Part shown: positions 27,541-37,031 of the stretch, one piece after another
Layout of the letters: the number at the start of each line of letters is the position of its first letter
How positions within the stretch are numbered: position 1 is the stretch's first letter
NCBI RefSeq assembly: GCF_003008615.1
Contig: NZ_CP027657.1
Location: 2,666,001-2,730,000 of the forward strand
From: Pseudomonas mendocina
GTDB lineage: Bacteria > Pseudomonadota > Gammaproteobacteria > Pseudomonadales > Pseudomonadaceae
DNA length: 64,000 nucleotides
Direction of reading: 5' to 3'
Program-made: the position numbers and the translations under genes
The notes under the pieces: generated by a model
Told to the model about the DNA's origin: nothing
Database searches by the model: none
What the model saw: only the letters and a program-made list of their open reading frames with translations

Positions 27541-28755
27541 TCAGGGCCGCTCGGCCAGCAGGAGCAGATTGCGTGGGCTCAGGTGGTAGTCGCAGAAGGT
27601 GCCCAACTTCACCTGGTAGCCCTGCTCTTGCAGGTACAGTGCACGGTCGAGTAGCAGCCAGAGCTCTAGTGGTCGGCGGAACAGGTTGCGCAGCAGTTCC
27701 AGATTGCGAACTTCTGCCAGGCGCTGCCAGCCGCGATCTTCCCATTCCTGCCAGTTCTGCTCGTTGGGCGGGGGCACGCCGCGAAGTGCGGCAAGGTCAT
27801 TGCAGAAGCTGGCGAAGGGTTTGCTGAACCAGTCACTGGATAGCGATGGCGTAGGCAGGTACTCGTTGCTGTTCCGAAGTTGGCGCTGCAGCAGATCGAA
27901 TGCCAGGCGCCAGGCCATCGACTGGTCGCGTTGTCGGCGTACGCGTGCACCGGCCGTGACGGTCTCGCTTAGCGGCAGAGCGAGATCGTCGCGTGACAGT
28001 TGCAGGGGCGAGGCCTGCGCCGTGGCTGACAGTGCTTGATACTGCGTGCCGGCGATACGGTTGTAGCAGCATGGGGCGACTGCCAGTTGCGCGCAGCCGT
28101 TCTGGCTGGCGAGCTGCAGCAGGCGTACGTGCAGGTCGCCGCAAGCGTGGAGGGCGACTGGGGTGTGTTCGGCTTCGAGCTGGTCGCCGCAATCATTGCT
28201 GAGCACGTCCTGCTGGATATGCTTGGTGTTCAAGTCGAGCCGTCGACTCAGTGCGCTGCCACTCTCGATCAGGGCTGGGTCGTATTCCAGGCAGGTCAAA
28301 CGTTGATCATCGTGGGTCAGCCAGCGGCCCAGGTGACCTTTGCCTGCGCACCAGTCGAGCCAGTGCTGGGGGCGTTGGGCGAATTGCAGGCAGCTGGCGA
28401 ATGCCTGTATCTGCGCCAATTTGCGTCCGGGTACATCGACGCTGAAAACAGTTGGGCGTTCCTTGCTGGCTGTACCAGGCATCTTGCCCAGTGCGCTGAG
28501 CGTCTGTGCCTGGTGGGCCAACGCTGGGAGCGGTGCCGGGGCATCGAGTTCCCAAGGGCTGGCGTTGCTGGCTTCGGCCTGTTCGAGCGAACGGCTCCTT
28601 AGCCAGGCCGCGAGCTCAGGTAACTGGACTTCCCAGGGTAATTGCAGGTGGTGAAAGGGACGCGGTCGCCACAGGGCCTGATGTTCGAGGAGGAAGCTGT
28701 CCAGCGCCTGGAAGCGGGCGAGCAGTTCGCCTGAGGTGAGGATGGGCTCGGACAT
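27541..28755 (-). CDS. METTL25-like SAM-dependent methyltransferase
   Basis: 404-residue class I methyltransferase. The SAM-binding motif I is DWCAGKGHLGRWL (about 134-146), followed by CLEYDPALIESG (motif II), ALHACGDLHVRLL and a cysteine-rich APCCYNR near 230. This set (GKGHLG, HACGDL, PCCY) is that of METTL25/RrnAD-type methyltransferases, which are linked to RNA or protein targets in eukaryotes; the bacterial substrate is not known to me. The ORF starts at MSEPILTSG, 310 bases in front of nothing else on this strand. Standalone gene; no clear RBS. Confidence 0.8.
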   Translation of the reverse strand: MSEPILTSGELLARFQALDSFLLEHQALWRPRPFHHLQLPWEVQLPELAAWLRSRSLEQAEASNASPWELDAPAPLPALAHQAQTLSALGKMPGTASKERPTVFSVDVPGRKLAQIQAFASCLQFAQRPQHWLDWCAGKGHLGRWLTHDDQRLTCLEYDPALIESGSALSRRLDLNTKHIQQDVLSNDCGDQLEAEHTPVALHACGDLHVRLLQLASQNGCAQLAVAPCCYNRIAGTQYQALSATAQASPLQLSRDDLALPLSETVTAGARVRRQRDQSMAWRLAFDLLQRQLRNSNEYLPTPSLSSDWFSKPFASFCNDLAALRGVPPPNEQNWQEWEDRGWQRLAEVRNLELLRNLFRRPLELWLLLDRALYLQEQGYQVKLGTFCDYHLSPRNLLLLAERP

Positions 28756-28805
28756 GGCGCATATGCATCTGATGGATCCGTGCCGTCGGCAGGCGACGGC
28801 ACGGG

Positions 28806-29495
28806 TTAACGGCCCTGGCAGGCGTCGACGCGCAGCCAGCGTTCTAGCAGCTTGAAGAGGTTGATCAGGACAAAGGTGATCGCGAGGTAGAACAGTGCCG
28901 CGGTGAAGAAGAACTCCATGCTCACGTAAGTGCGGGCATTGAGCGTGCGCGCCATACCGGTCAGCTCCAGCAGTGTGACGGTGCTGGCCAGGGCGCTGGC
29001 CTTGAGCATCAGGATCACTTCATTGCTGTAGGCCGGCAGGCCGATGCGCGCGGCTCGGGGCAGGATGATGTGCAGCATGGCCTGGGTGCGTGACATGCCT
29101 AGAGCACGAGCAGCCTCGATCTCACCTGGCGGCACAGCCTGGATGGCACCGCGGAGAATCTCTGCGATATAGGCGGCGGTGTGCAGGGTCATGGTGAGCA
29201 CAGCGCACCAATAAGGATCGCGCAGATAGGGCCAGAAGATGCTCTGGCGCACGGCATCGAACTGGGCCAGGCCGTAATAGATCAGGAACAGCTGCACCAG
29301 CATCGGTGTGCCGCGGAAGAAGAAGATGTAGCCGTAGGGCAGGGCGCGTACGTACCAGTGTTTCGACGCTCGGGCGATACCCATGGGCAGTGCCAGGATC
29401 AGTCCGGCAATGACCGCAACTGCCAGCAGTTCGATGGTCAGCAGCGCGCCCTCGAACATCTTCGGCAGGTACTTGTAGATCAGCTCCCAGTTCAT
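28806..29495 (-). CDS. Amino-acid ABC transporter permease (HisM-like)
   Basis: Inner-membrane permease of 229 residues with five helices. The cytoplasmic EAA loop reads EIEAARALGMSRTQAMLHIILPRA, the contact with the ATPase, typical of polar amino-acid (PAAT) transporters such as HisM/AotM. Its ATG overlaps the stop of the other permease. From memory the gene set corresponds to PA5152-PA5155 of PAO1, a basic amino-acid-type importer. Substrate is inferred only. Confidence 0.92.
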   Translation of the reverse strand: MNWELIYKYLPKMFEGALLTIELLAVAVIAGLILALPMGIARASKHWYVRALPYGYIFFFRGTPMLVQLFLIYYGLAQFDAVRQSIFWPYLRDPYWCAVLTMTLHTAAYIAEILRGAIQAVPPGEIEAARALGMSRTQAMLHIILPRAARIGLPAYSNEVILMLKASALASTVTLLELTGMARTLNARTYVSMEFFFTAALFYLAITFVLINLFKLLERWLRVDACQGR

Positions 29496-30187
29496 TGGTT
29501 GCTCCTGACGAAGCCGCGTGAGGCTTTCTTCTCAAGGAAGTGCAAGCCGATCATGGCAATGATGGTCAGCCCCAGATAGATGATGGCGGCGACCAGGAAG
29601 AAGGTCATCGGGTTCTTGGTGGCAGTGACCGCAATCTGTGCCTGGCGCATGATTTCGGTCAGGCCGACCACCGATACCAGGGCGGTGTCTTTCATCAGAA
29701 TCATGAACAGGTTGCCCAGGCCGGGCAGGGCGATGCGCCACATCTGCGGCAGGATCAGCTTCCACAGGATGCGACTCTTGGACATGCCGAGTGCCTGGCC
29801 AGCTTCGCGATGCCCCTTGGGGATGGCCAGAATGGCGCCGCGGAACACCTCGGTGGCATAGGCACCAAAGCACATGCCGAGGGCGATGACGCCCGCGGCG
29901 AACGGGCTGAGTTCCAGGCTACCTACGCCCAGGCTTTCGCCCAGTGCGCGCAATACGTTGACGGTGCTGAAGTAGATCAGCAGCACCCAGAGCAACTCGG
30001 GCACGCCGCGTACGATGGTGGAATAGCTGCCGCCGAGCCACTGTAGCGGCTTGTACGGCGAAGTCTTGGCCAGCGCGCCGAGCAGGCCGAGCACCAGACC
30101 TAGAACCAGCGCGCAAAGCGCCAATTGAATGGTCATCAGGGTGCCGGCGGCCAGGGCTGGGCCGAATCCTTGGAGATCGAAAATCAT
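29492..30187 (-). CDS. Amino-acid ABC transporter permease (HisQ-like)
   Basis: Second permease of the importer, 231 residues, five helices, with VRGVPELLWVLLIYF near residue 65 and the EAA loop GHREAGQALGMSKSRILWKLILPQ. HisQ and HisM type subunits form the heterodimeric pore. It lies downstream of the binding-protein gene (54-base gap) and is coupled to hisM-like gene by a four-base overlap. The gene order here is ATPase, binding protein, HisQ-like, HisM-like. Confidence 0.92.
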   Translation of the reverse strand: MIFDLQGFGPALAAGTLMTIQLALCALVLGLVLGLLGALAKTSPYKPLQWLGGSYSTIVRGVPELLWVLLIYFSTVNVLRALGESLGVGSLELSPFAAGVIALGMCFGAYATEVFRGAILAIPKGHREAGQALGMSKSRILWKLILPQMWRIALPGLGNLFMILMKDTALVSVVGLTEIMRQAQIAVTATKNPMTFFLVAAIIYLGLTIIAMIGLHFLEKKASRGFVRSNQ

Positions 30188-30241
30188 CGGAGGGCTCGGG
30201 CGACTGCGCCGCCAGGTTGGCGGCGCAGTGCCTTCAGGTCA

Positions 30242-30994
30242 TCAGTAGATGCTGAACGGGAAGTACTTGTCGTTGATCTGCTTGTAGGTGCCGTCTTCGA
30301 TGATGGCTTGCAGAGCGGTATTCAGCTTCTCGCGCAGTGGATCACCCTTGCGCACGGCAATGCCGATCTTGTCGTTGTCGAATACCGGGTCGCCCTTGAA
30401 CTCGAAGTCCTTGCCGGCGTCGCTCTTGAGCCATTCCCAGTTGACGAAAGTGTCGGCCAGTACGCCGTCGAGGCGGCCCGAGGACAGGTCGAGGTAGGCG
30501 TTTTCCTGGGTGTCATACAGCTTGATGTCCACCACTTTGCCCAGGTTGTCTTCCAGCCAGGTGCCGGCGATGGTGGCACGCTGTGCGCCGATCACCTTGC
30601 CCTTGAGGCTGCCGGCGTCGGTCTTGAAGTCGGCCGACTTGGGTGCAATGAATTGCAGCTTGTTGGTGTAGTAGGGCTCGGTGAAATCGACCGCAGCCTG
30701 ACGCTCTTCGGTGATCGACATCGAGGCGATCAGGAAGTCGAACTTCTTGGCGTTCAGGGCCGGGATGATGCCATCCCAGTCAGAGGTGACCACTTCGCAC
30801 TCGGCCTGCATCTTGGCGCACAGGGCCTGACCGATCTCCACGTCGAAACCGGTGACCTTGCCGCTGGAGTCGATCAGGTTGAAGGGAGGGTAGGCGCCTT
30901 CGGTGCCGAGTTTCAGTTTGTCAGCGGCGACAGCGCTGGTGCCGAAAGCCAGGGTAGCGGCCGCGGCCAGCAGGATCTTCTTATAGTTCTGCAT
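30242..30994 (-). CDS. Amino-acid ABC transporter periplasmic binding protein
   Basis: Periplasmic SBP_bac_3 protein of 250 residues. Signal peptide KKILLAAAATLAFGTSAVAA, then LKLGTEGAYPPFNLIDSSGK and GFDVEIGQALCAKM, the hallmark of lysine/arginine/ornithine/histidine binding proteins; a Cys pair (CAKMQAEC) probably forms the disulfide seen in HisJ/LAO proteins. VIGAQRATIAGTWLED and RLDGVLAD follow. It delivers substrate to the two permeases downstream. The ligand is probably a basic amino acid, inferred by family. Confidence 0.92.
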   Translation of the reverse strand: MQNYKKILLAAAATLAFGTSAVAADKLKLGTEGAYPPFNLIDSSGKVTGFDVEIGQALCAKMQAECEVVTSDWDGIIPALNAKKFDFLIASMSITEERQAAVDFTEPYYTNKLQFIAPKSADFKTDAGSLKGKVIGAQRATIAGTWLEDNLGKVVDIKLYDTQENAYLDLSSGRLDGVLADTFVNWEWLKSDAGKDFEFKGDPVFDNDKIGIAVRKGDPLREKLNTALQAIIEDGTYKQINDKYFPFSIY

Positions 30995-31009
30995 GCGTGT
31001 TGCTCCGTG

Positions 31010-31783
31010 TTAGCGATTGCTGGACATGAATTGTTTACAGCGTGCCGATAGCGGGTTGTCGAACACCTGGGCGGGTGGCCCTTGTTCCTCGACCAGGCCC
31101 TGGTGGAGGAACACCACCTCGCTGGAAACCTGGCGAGCGAAACTCATTTCATGAGTAACCAGCAGCATGGTGCGACCCTCATCGGCAAGCGCGCGAATCA
31201 CATTAAGCACTTCTTGTACCATCTCCGGGTCGAGCGCCGAAGTCGGCTCGTCGAACAGGATCACCTTCGGATGCATGGCCAGGGTGCGAGCGATGGCCGC
31301 GCGTTGCTGCTGGCCGCCGGATAGCTGATTGGGATAGACGTGGCGCTTTTCGGCGATACCGACCTTGGCCAACAGCGCTTCGGCCACTTCGATGGCTTCT
31401 GCCTTGCTCTGGCCGAGTACGCGGCGCGGTGCTTCGATGATGTTGTCGAGCACGCTCATGTGCGGCCAGAGGTTGAAATTCTGAAAGACGAAACCGATCT
31501 CGCTGCGCAGGCGATTGATCTGCTTGTTGTCGGCTGCGACCAGATCGCCGTTCTTCGCGGCCTTGAGCTTGAGTTCCTCGCCAGCGACGAAGATCTGACC
31601 CTGATGCGGGTTTTCCAGCAAGTTGATGCAGCGCAGAAAGGTGGATTTGCCGGAACCGGAGGAGCCGAGAATGGAGATGACGTCACCGTCTCTGGCCGTC
31701 AGGGAGATGCCCTTGAGCACTTCGAGGTCGCCGTAGCGTTTGTGCAGGTTGCGTATTTCCAGCGCGGGCGTCGCCTCGGCCAT
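31010..31783 (-). CDS. Amino-acid ABC transporter ATP-binding protein
   Basis: Cytoplasmic ATPase, 257 residues. Walker A is [10 protein letters not shown], signature [17 protein letters not shown], Walker [15 protein letters not shown], and H-loop LVTHEMSF: all intact. The start [12 protein letters not shown] at 31783 has AGAGGA upstream and fits the family; the ORF open to 31858 has no support. First gene of the transporter operon, so the operon promoter should lie in 31784-32000, which includes a TATGCT-like -10 (minus strand) near 31853-31858. Confidence 0.94.
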   Translation of the reverse strand: MAEATPALEIRNLHKRYGDLEVLKGISLTARDGDVISILGSSGSGKSTFLRCINLLENPHQGQIFVAGEELKLKAAKNGDLVAADNKQINRLRSEIGFVFQNFNLWPHMSVLDNIIEAPRRVLGQSKAEAIEVAEALLAKVGIAEKRHVYPNQLSGGQQQRAAIARTLAMHPKVILFDEPTSALDPEMVQEVLNVIRALADEGRTMLLVTHEMSFARQVSSEVVFLHQGLVEEQGPPAQVFDNPLSARCKQFMSSNR

Positions 31784-32011
31784 GGGGTGGGATCCTCTTC
31801 TTCTTCGAATGCGCTCCGGCGTGCAGCGGGCCATCCTGGCTGGCGGCCAAGCTAGCATAGCGTTTCCGTGACCGCCAAGCCGTTTACTGGCCTATGGCTG
31901 GCTTCGGAGTCAGGGTGTCGCCTGGCTGCAGTTGCTTGTCGCGCAGATGCAAAATGGGCCGATCACGTGCGGCGGTCGCTGCTGATCGCCCTTCCAATCA
32001 TTGATAAGTCG

Positions 32012-32662
32012 TTACTCGGTGCTCGCTCGGGCCATGCGCTGGCGCAGCAGGGCGAACAGGCTGGGCAGCACCGAGACGAGGATGATGCCGACGATCAGGT
32101 AGTGCAGGTTGTTCTTGATCACCGGCAGGTTGCCGAACCAGTAGCCGGCGTAGGTGAACGAAGTCACCCAGAGAATGGCGCCTACCACGTTGTAGGCTGC
32201 GAAGCGCCGATAGCTCATGTGGCTCATGCCGGCGACGAAGGGCGCGAAGGTGCGCACGATGGGCACGAAGCGGGCGAGGATGATGGTCTTGCCGCCGTGG
32301 CGGGCATAGAAGGATCGGGTCAGCGCCAGGTGTTCGCGGCGGAAGATCTTCGATTCCGGATTGTTGAACAGGCGCAGGCCGAAGAAGCGGCCGATGCTGT
32401 AGTTCAGGGCGTCACCGAGAATCGCCGCAATGATCAGCAGTGCCACCAGCAGGTGTACATCGAGCGTGCCGTGCAGAGCGATGGCTCCAGCGACGAACAG
32501 CAGCGAATCACCAGGCAGGAAGGGCGTGACCACCAGGCCGGTTTCGCAGAACACGATCAGGAACAGGATGCCGTACACCCATGGCCCATAGGCAGCGGTG
32601 AGTTCGGTCAGGTGCTGATCGATGTTGAGGATGAAGTCGATGACGAGCTGGATGAATTCCAT
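32012..32662 (-). CDS. DedA family inner-membrane protein
   Basis: DedA/SNARE-associated family protein, 216 residues and four to six hydrophobic segments. It contains [19 protein letters not shown], with the conserved E and the P-G-D-S-L motif, and [19 protein letters not shown], the conserved arginines of the family. DedA proteins affect membrane homeostasis and probably act in lipid-carrier recycling (undecaprenyl phosphate translocation). The start [10 protein letters not shown] at 32662 lacks a strong RBS. Followed upstream by the tRNA-Phe terminator; it is a single gene. Confidence 0.9.
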   Translation of the reverse strand: MEFIQLVIDFILNIDQHLTELTAAYGPWVYGILFLIVFCETGLVVTPFLPGDSLLFVAGAIALHGTLDVHLLVALLIIAAILGDALNYSIGRFFGLRLFNNPESKIFRREHLALTRSFYARHGGKTIILARFVPIVRTFAPFVAGMSHMSYRRFAAYNVVGAILWVTSFTYAGYWFGNLPVIKNNLHYLIVGIILVSVLPSLFALLRQRMARASTE

Positions 32663-32714
32663 CGGGCGACCCGTTGGCCGGAGGCAGGTATCTGTCCGGC
32701 GTCGTGAAAGCAAA

Positions 32715-32743
32715 AACCCCGAGGAATTTCTTCGCTCGGGGTT
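32715..32743 (-). terminator. Terminator after tRNA-Phe
   Basis: Perfect 9-bp stem (AACCCCGAG with CTCGGGGTT) and 11-base loop, followed on the minus strand by TTTTTG. It lies directly downstream of the tRNA-Phe gene. Confidence 0.9.
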
Positions 32744-32753
32744 CTTAGAATGA

Positions 32754-32829
32754 TGGTGCCCAGGGACGGAATCGAACCGCCGACACGGGGATTTTCAATC
32801 CCCTGCTCTACCAACTGAGCTACCTGGGC
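32754..32829 (-). tRNA. tRNA-Phe (GAA)
   Basis: 76-base tRNA with encoded CCA on the minus strand: acceptor GCCCAGG paired with CCTGGGC, D arm GCTCAGTTGGTAGAGC, anticodon loop TTGAAAA (anticodon GAA) on a GGGGA/TCCCC stem, T arm with GGTTCGATTCC. Followed by a strong terminator. Confidence 0.98.
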
Positions 32830-32920
32830 CAACGGGGCGCTATTAGACGGATTTGAAGGATTAGTGTCAAGCGCGAGTTTGAAAAATATTTAATTATTTC
32901 GGGCGCTTAGGCTCGAGACG

Positions 32921-32977
32921 GGTAGGGTGCGCCGTGCGCACCGCCCTGCAGGTGCCCTGGTGCGCATGGCGACCCTA
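32921..32977. repeat. REP-like palindromic pair, family 1
   Basis: Two inverted copies of a roughly 20-bp imperfect palindrome: GGTAGGGTGCGCCGTGCGCA (from 32921) and GGTGCGCATGGCGACCCTA (32959-32977). It lies between yggX and tRNA-Phe. Related units are at 41129, 44644, 50500 and 60074. Confidence 0.85.
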
Positions 32978-32985
32978 TGTCTGTC

Positions 32986-33258
32986 TTACTCGCTCGGTGG
33001 TACGTAGCCTTCGGCCTGGGCGTATTCCTCGCCGGAGAGGAACTTGTCCATCTCGGCCTGCAGAAACTTGCGATCTTCGGCGTTCATCATGTTCAGACGG
33101 CGCTCGTTGATCAGCATGGTTTGATGCTTCTGCCACTCGTCCCAGGCTTGCTTGGAAACGTTGTTGAAGATGTCTTCGCCTTTCGGGCCCGGGTAGGGCG
33201 GGCGATCCAGGCCGGGCAGTTCCTGTTTGTGCTTGCGGCACAGCACGGTGCGGGTCAT
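32986..33258 (-). CDS. yggX: YggX-type Fe(II)-trafficking protein
   Basis: Small cytoplasmic protein of 90 residues, the full family length, beginning [17 protein letters not shown] with the conserved Cys7 and containing [19 protein letters not shown] and [18 protein letters not shown]. YggX protects iron-sulfur proteins against oxidative damage. The ATG overlaps the mutY stop by four bases; mutY-yggX pairing is common in gammaproteobacteria and makes sense because MutY carries a 4Fe-4S cluster. Confidence 0.96.
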   Translation of the reverse strand: MTRTVLCRKHKQELPGLDRPPYPGPKGEDIFNNVSKQAWDEWQKHQTMLINERRLNMMNAEDRKFLQAEMDKFLSGEEYAQAEGYVPPSE

Positions 33259-34322
33259 GTCGGTTCTCCAGCGGTAATGGCTTGTGCCGCGCGTTTGAGC
33301 AGCTTCTTCACGGGGGCGGCGAGGCCCAGGCGCGGCGGGGTGGCGAGGTTATACCAGAGCCACTCGCCCTCGGCCACGCGACCTGGTCGCTCTGCCACGT
33401 TGATCAGCCAGGGTTCGATGGCCAGTTGGAAGTGGCTGAAGGTGTGGGTCAGGCCTTCCAGCTCACGGCGTTCGCCCAGTGCCAGGTGTTGCTGTCGGGC
33501 GAGGTCGTCGAGTTGCTCGAGGTCATCCAGCTCCGGCAGGCTCCACAGTCCGCCCCACAGTCCGCTGGCGGGGCGGCGATAGAGCAGGATGTCGCCCGCC
33601 TCATTGGCCAGGATCGGCATCAATGTGCGCTTCTGTGGCAGTGCCTTGCGCGGCTTCGCCACCGGATAGCGGATTTCCAGGCCGAGCAGGTGCGCCTGGC
33701 AGCCGCTGCGCACCGGGCACAGCAGGCAGGTGGGTTTGCTGCGGGTGCAGAGGGTGGCGCCGAGATCCATCATCGCCTGGGTGTAGTGGTTGACGCGCTC
33801 GTGCGGGGTGAGGCGCTCGGCCACGTCCCACAGTTGCTTGGCCACTTTCGGCTCGCCCGGATAGCCCTCTTGCGCCACGTAGCGCGCCAGCACGCGCTTG
33901 ACGTTGCCGTCGAGGATCGGCGCACGCACGCTCATGCTCAGGCTGGCGATGGCGCCGGCAGTGGAGCGGCCGATGCCGGGCAGTTCGCTGAGGGCATCGA
34001 CGCTGCGCGGAAATTCGCCGCCATGCTCGCGCATGATGATCTGCGCCGTTTTCTGCAGGTTGCGCGCGCGGGTGTAGTAGCCCAGGCCCGTCCACAGGTG
34101 CAGCACTTCGTCCTCAGGCGCTTCGGCCAGATCCTTCACGGTCGGCAGCGCGGCCATGAACCGGTCGAAGTAGCCGAGCACGGTACTGACCTGGGTCTGC
34201 TGCAGCATGATCTCCGAGACCCACACGCGGTAGGGCGTGATGTTCTGCTGCCAGGGCAGATCCTTGCGCCCATGCTGGTCGTACCAGGCCAGCACGGCGC
34301 TGTTGAATTGCTCGGGACTCAT
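33255..34322 (-). CDS. mutY: A/G-specific adenine DNA glycosylase MutY
   Basis: Base-excision repair enzyme that removes adenine opposite 8-oxoguanine. 355 residues. Visible: [12 protein letters not shown] near the N-terminus (catalytic Glu), the helix-hairpin-helix [15 protein letters not shown] with catalytic Asp in PILDGNVKR, the 4Fe-4S ligands C-x6-C-x2-C-x5-C in [17 protein letters not shown], and a C-terminal NUDIX-like domain. The start [10 protein letters not shown] at 34322 overlaps the asmA stop (ATGA); upstream ORF extension is unlikely. Operon asmA-mutY-yggX. Confidence 0.96.
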   Translation of the reverse strand: MSPEQFNSAVLAWYDQHGRKDLPWQQNITPYRVWVSEIMLQQTQVSTVLGYFDRFMAALPTVKDLAEAPEDEVLHLWTGLGYYTRARNLQKTAQIIMREHGGEFPRSVDALSELPGIGRSTAGAIASLSMSVRAPILDGNVKRVLARYVAQEGYPGEPKVAKQLWDVAERLTPHERVNHYTQAMMDLGATLCTRSKPTCLLCPVRSGCQAHLLGLEIRYPVAKPRKALPQKRTLMPILANEAGDILLYRRPASGLWGGLWSLPELDDLEQLDDLARQQHLALGERRELEGLTHTFSHFQLAIEPWLINVAERPGRVAEGEWLWYNLATPPRLGLAAPVKKLLKRAAQAITAGEPT

Positions 34323-36544
34323 CGGTTGAACAGGCCCTTGAGTGCGTCCTTCAGATCCGGGCTGACCTTGTCGCCGAGCTTCTCTTCGAGCTTCTCGGTC
34401 AGCTTGTTGCCGGCCAGGCGAGCGGCGATCTTGCCCAGGCCGTCCTGATCCAGGCGGCAGGCCTTGGCGCCCAGCTCCAGCGGGCCACGGCAGCGCAGCG
34501 GCCACTCGATGCCGACATAGCGCTCGTTGACCTGGCAGGCCGGGTCCGGCATTTCGCGCTTGTCGCCTTCGATGGTGATGCCGACCTTGTAGTCGAGGCC
34601 GAGCACGCGCAGGTCGAGGTCGCCATTGCCGCTGACCGCCAGGCCCGGTACTTGTGCCTTCAGATCCGGGTTGTGGGCAACGCCGTCACGGATGCTCAGG
34701 CTGCCCTTGAGCTCGCGAAATGGCGTGTCCTTGCCACTGGGCGGATTGCTCAGCGACTTGCGGTTGAGGGTGGCGATGCCGCGGCACAGTTGCTGTTCGA
34801 GGTTGGCGTCAACCAGTACACCGTCGTTCAGTACGAAGCTGGCGTTGCCATTGAGCGCTTCGATCCACGCCTTCTGGCTGTTGCCGCGGGTATTGAATTT
34901 GGCGTCCAGGTCGGCCAGGCCGCGGATCGGTGAGGGCTGGTCTTCCTTCTTCAGCAGCGGTTCCACCGGCAGTCGGCTCAGGCGCTGTTCGAGGCTGAGC
35001 ATGGGCTCTGCCTGGCGCACGTCTATGCGCCCGTTGCTGACGAAACTACCGCCCTGCAGCTTGCCGCGGGCCTCTTCCAGGGTGATCAGGCCGTCACGGC
35101 CGTTGGCCTTGAGGTTGAAATCGCTCAGCTGTTGTTTGCTGACGGTCAGTTGAGCGAGGCTCAGTGCCAATTGCAGGTCGAGCTTGCGCAACTGGTCTAC
35201 CGGCAGCACCTTCTCGTCACTCCAGGCGTGCAGGGTGGGCGCGTTCGGCAGCGCAGTGGTGCCGCTGGAGCCGGCGTTGGCGATGCTTTCCTTGACTTCG
35301 GCCTGGCGCGCAGCCGCCGCGCCTTTCTTGCTCTTGGGCGGTAGATAGCGATCGAGGTCGAGTTTGTCGCCCTTGAGGTCGGCTCGCAGTGCCTGGCGAG
35401 CAATGTCGGATACGCCAAGGCTGCCGGTGAAGGTGCTGCCATCGAGTTTGAGGTTGAGTTCTTCGAACATCATGCCTTTGCTCGAGCCGTTCAGGCGGCT
35501 GACCAGTTCGAACTGACTGAGGCTGCTGGCGTCCTGCATGGCTGGCAGCTCCACGCCGACGCCTTCGAGGAATTCACGCAGGTTGAGGCTGGCGATGGAG
35601 AGGCCGCCAGAGAGCTTGGCGTCCTTGTCCAGTTCGCGGGCTTTCAGTTCGCCGAGGGCGCGCAACTGGTTGGCCGACAGCTTCAGACCGTTCCACTCGG
35701 CAATATTGGCGGCCTGGTCGACCAGCAACTGGCCCTGGGCGGAGAAGTTCAGGGTCTTGCCCTTGAGCGGCTCGCCGGAGGCTTCGCCGGTCAGCTTGAG
35801 GTCTTCGAACTGATAGCGCTTGAGGGCGCGGTCGAAACGCAGCTGGCCCTCCACCTCGCTGCGCGCGCGCAGCACTGGCTGGTTGGTGCCAAAGAAGGCG
35901 CTGAGCTTGACCGGGATGCTGGCGCCTTCGCGGATGGCGCCGGTTTTCAGCTCGATGTTCTCGACGGTGAATTGCTGGCCCTTCTGCGCGTCGCTGTAGT
36001 CGATGCGCGAGTTGCTCAGGGTCAGGCTGTCGATATCCAGCTTGAGCGGCTGGCCAGCGGGTTTGTCACTTGGCTGGTCAGGTGGGGTATCGCCGGCAGG
36101 AGGCTGCTCGGTTGGCGTCGGTTCGGTTGTGCTTGCTTGCGCCGGGCGGCCAATGCCTTCCCAGTTGCCATGGCCTTTGTCATCACGCTGCAAGTTGAGA
36201 TTGAGACCATCGACGCGGATGTCGCTCATTTGCACTTCCTTGCGCAGCAGCGGCATGACCCGCACCGAGAGGCCGAGCAGGCGCAGGTCGGCGAAGGGTT
36301 TGTCCGGGGTATCGGCGCTGGCCAGGGTGGCGTCGGTCAGCTCCAGGCCCAGCCAGGGGAACAGGCTCCAGCCGATGTCGCCATTGAGCTGCAGTTCGAG
36401 GTTGGCTTTGTCGCGGGCGATCTGACGAATTTCGTCCTTGTAGTCGTTGGGGTCGAACAGGTGCGTCAGGGCGAACAGCAACGCCACGATGATCAGCAGC
36501 AGGCCGAGAAAGAAAAGGCCGAGAATCTTGCCTAACGCTTTCAT
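34319..36544 (-). CDS. AsmA family protein
   Basis: Large envelope protein of 741 residues anchored by an N-terminal helix (ILGLFFLGLLLIIVALLFAL) with most of the chain in the periplasm. It follows the AsmA pattern: LFDPNDYKDEIRQIARDKA at the start, DIGWSLFPWLGLELTDATL, and a C-terminal domain with LDLRVLGLDYKVGITIEGD. A proline/threonine-rich linker (about 130-165) is present. AsmA-like proteins are thought to move phospholipids or affect outer-membrane assembly. First gene of the asmA-mutY-yggX operon. Confidence 0.93.
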   Translation of the reverse strand: MKALGKILGLFFLGLLLIIVALLFALTHLFDPNDYKDEIRQIARDKANLELQLNGDIGWSLFPWLGLELTDATLASADTPDKPFADLRLLGLSVRVMPLLRKEVQMSDIRVDGLNLNLQRDDKGHGNWEGIGRPAQASTTEPTPTEQPPAGDTPPDQPSDKPAGQPLKLDIDSLTLSNSRIDYSDAQKGQQFTVENIELKTGAIREGASIPVKLSAFFGTNQPVLRARSEVEGQLRFDRALKRYQFEDLKLTGEASGEPLKGKTLNFSAQGQLLVDQAANIAEWNGLKLSANQLRALGELKARELDKDAKLSGGLSIASLNLREFLEGVGVELPAMQDASSLSQFELVSRLNGSSKGMMFEELNLKLDGSTFTGSLGVSDIARQALRADLKGDKLDLDRYLPPKSKKGAAAARQAEVKESIANAGSSGTTALPNAPTLHAWSDEKVLPVDQLRKLDLQLALSLAQLTVSKQQLSDFNLKANGRDGLITLEEARGKLQGGSFVSNGRIDVRQAEPMLSLEQRLSRLPVEPLLKKEDQPSPIRGLADLDAKFNTRGNSQKAWIEALNGNASFVLNDGVLVDANLEQQLCRGIATLNRKSLSNPPSGKDTPFRELKGSLSIRDGVAHNPDLKAQVPGLAVSGNGDLDLRVLGLDYKVGITIEGDKREMPDPACQVNERYVGIEWPLRCRGPLELGAKACRLDQDGLGKIAARLAGNKLTEKLEEKLGDKVSPDLKDALKGLFNR

Positions 36545-37031
36545 GGACGGGTCCTTGGTTTCGATGGCTGGAATGGCGGGAAGCAGCGGGTTGCCGATTA
36601 TAGCGTCATGTGGCGCCTGCCATGCGCAGGTACTGGGCGGGCAGAGGCGGTGATCGGCACGAGGTTGGATCAGAAAGTGCTCTGACGGTTCCCCGCTGGC
36701 GGCCTTGTGCGGGGCATTGTGCCCTCATGGCCATCAAAGCCGCTCGGCCTGGTGGCGATGTCGACCTGGCGTGGCGCTGCACGGCATGAACTGGCGTCGT
36801 GCGGGGCCGCTTTCGGTGGAAAATCCTGGTTTGAATCGACGGCCTCTATCAGTCGATAGAGGGGGTCTTTTGGTTATTGCTCAAACCTCAAAAAAATTGC
36901 CGATAACCATGAAAAAAACTGCTCTTGCGCGACGTTTTGTCGCGTCCTGGTGCTACTCTCTGCAAACTTTGGCTGCAGCGAGTTGTCGCGGTCGCCTTTG
37001 CTTGCACGTAACCATAAAAAGAGACATTCCT
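36545..37031 (+). other. Long leader region of the MFS carrier gene
   Basis: A 487-base gap between divergent genes. It contains a perfect 8-bp hairpin with a four-base loop (CCTCTATC 36843-36850, GATAGAGG 36855-36862) and an inverted pair around GGTTATTG and CGATAACC at about 36871-36908. An ORF in frame with the carrier gene runs through part of it but has no RBS or sensible N-terminus. Promoters for both asmA and the carrier gene should be here; none is clear enough to mark. Confidence 0.5.

Noticed and set aside
36705..37031. N-terminal extension of the MFS protein
   Set aside because: The frame is open, but residues are not membrane-like and the start at 37032 has a ribosome site and fits the family.
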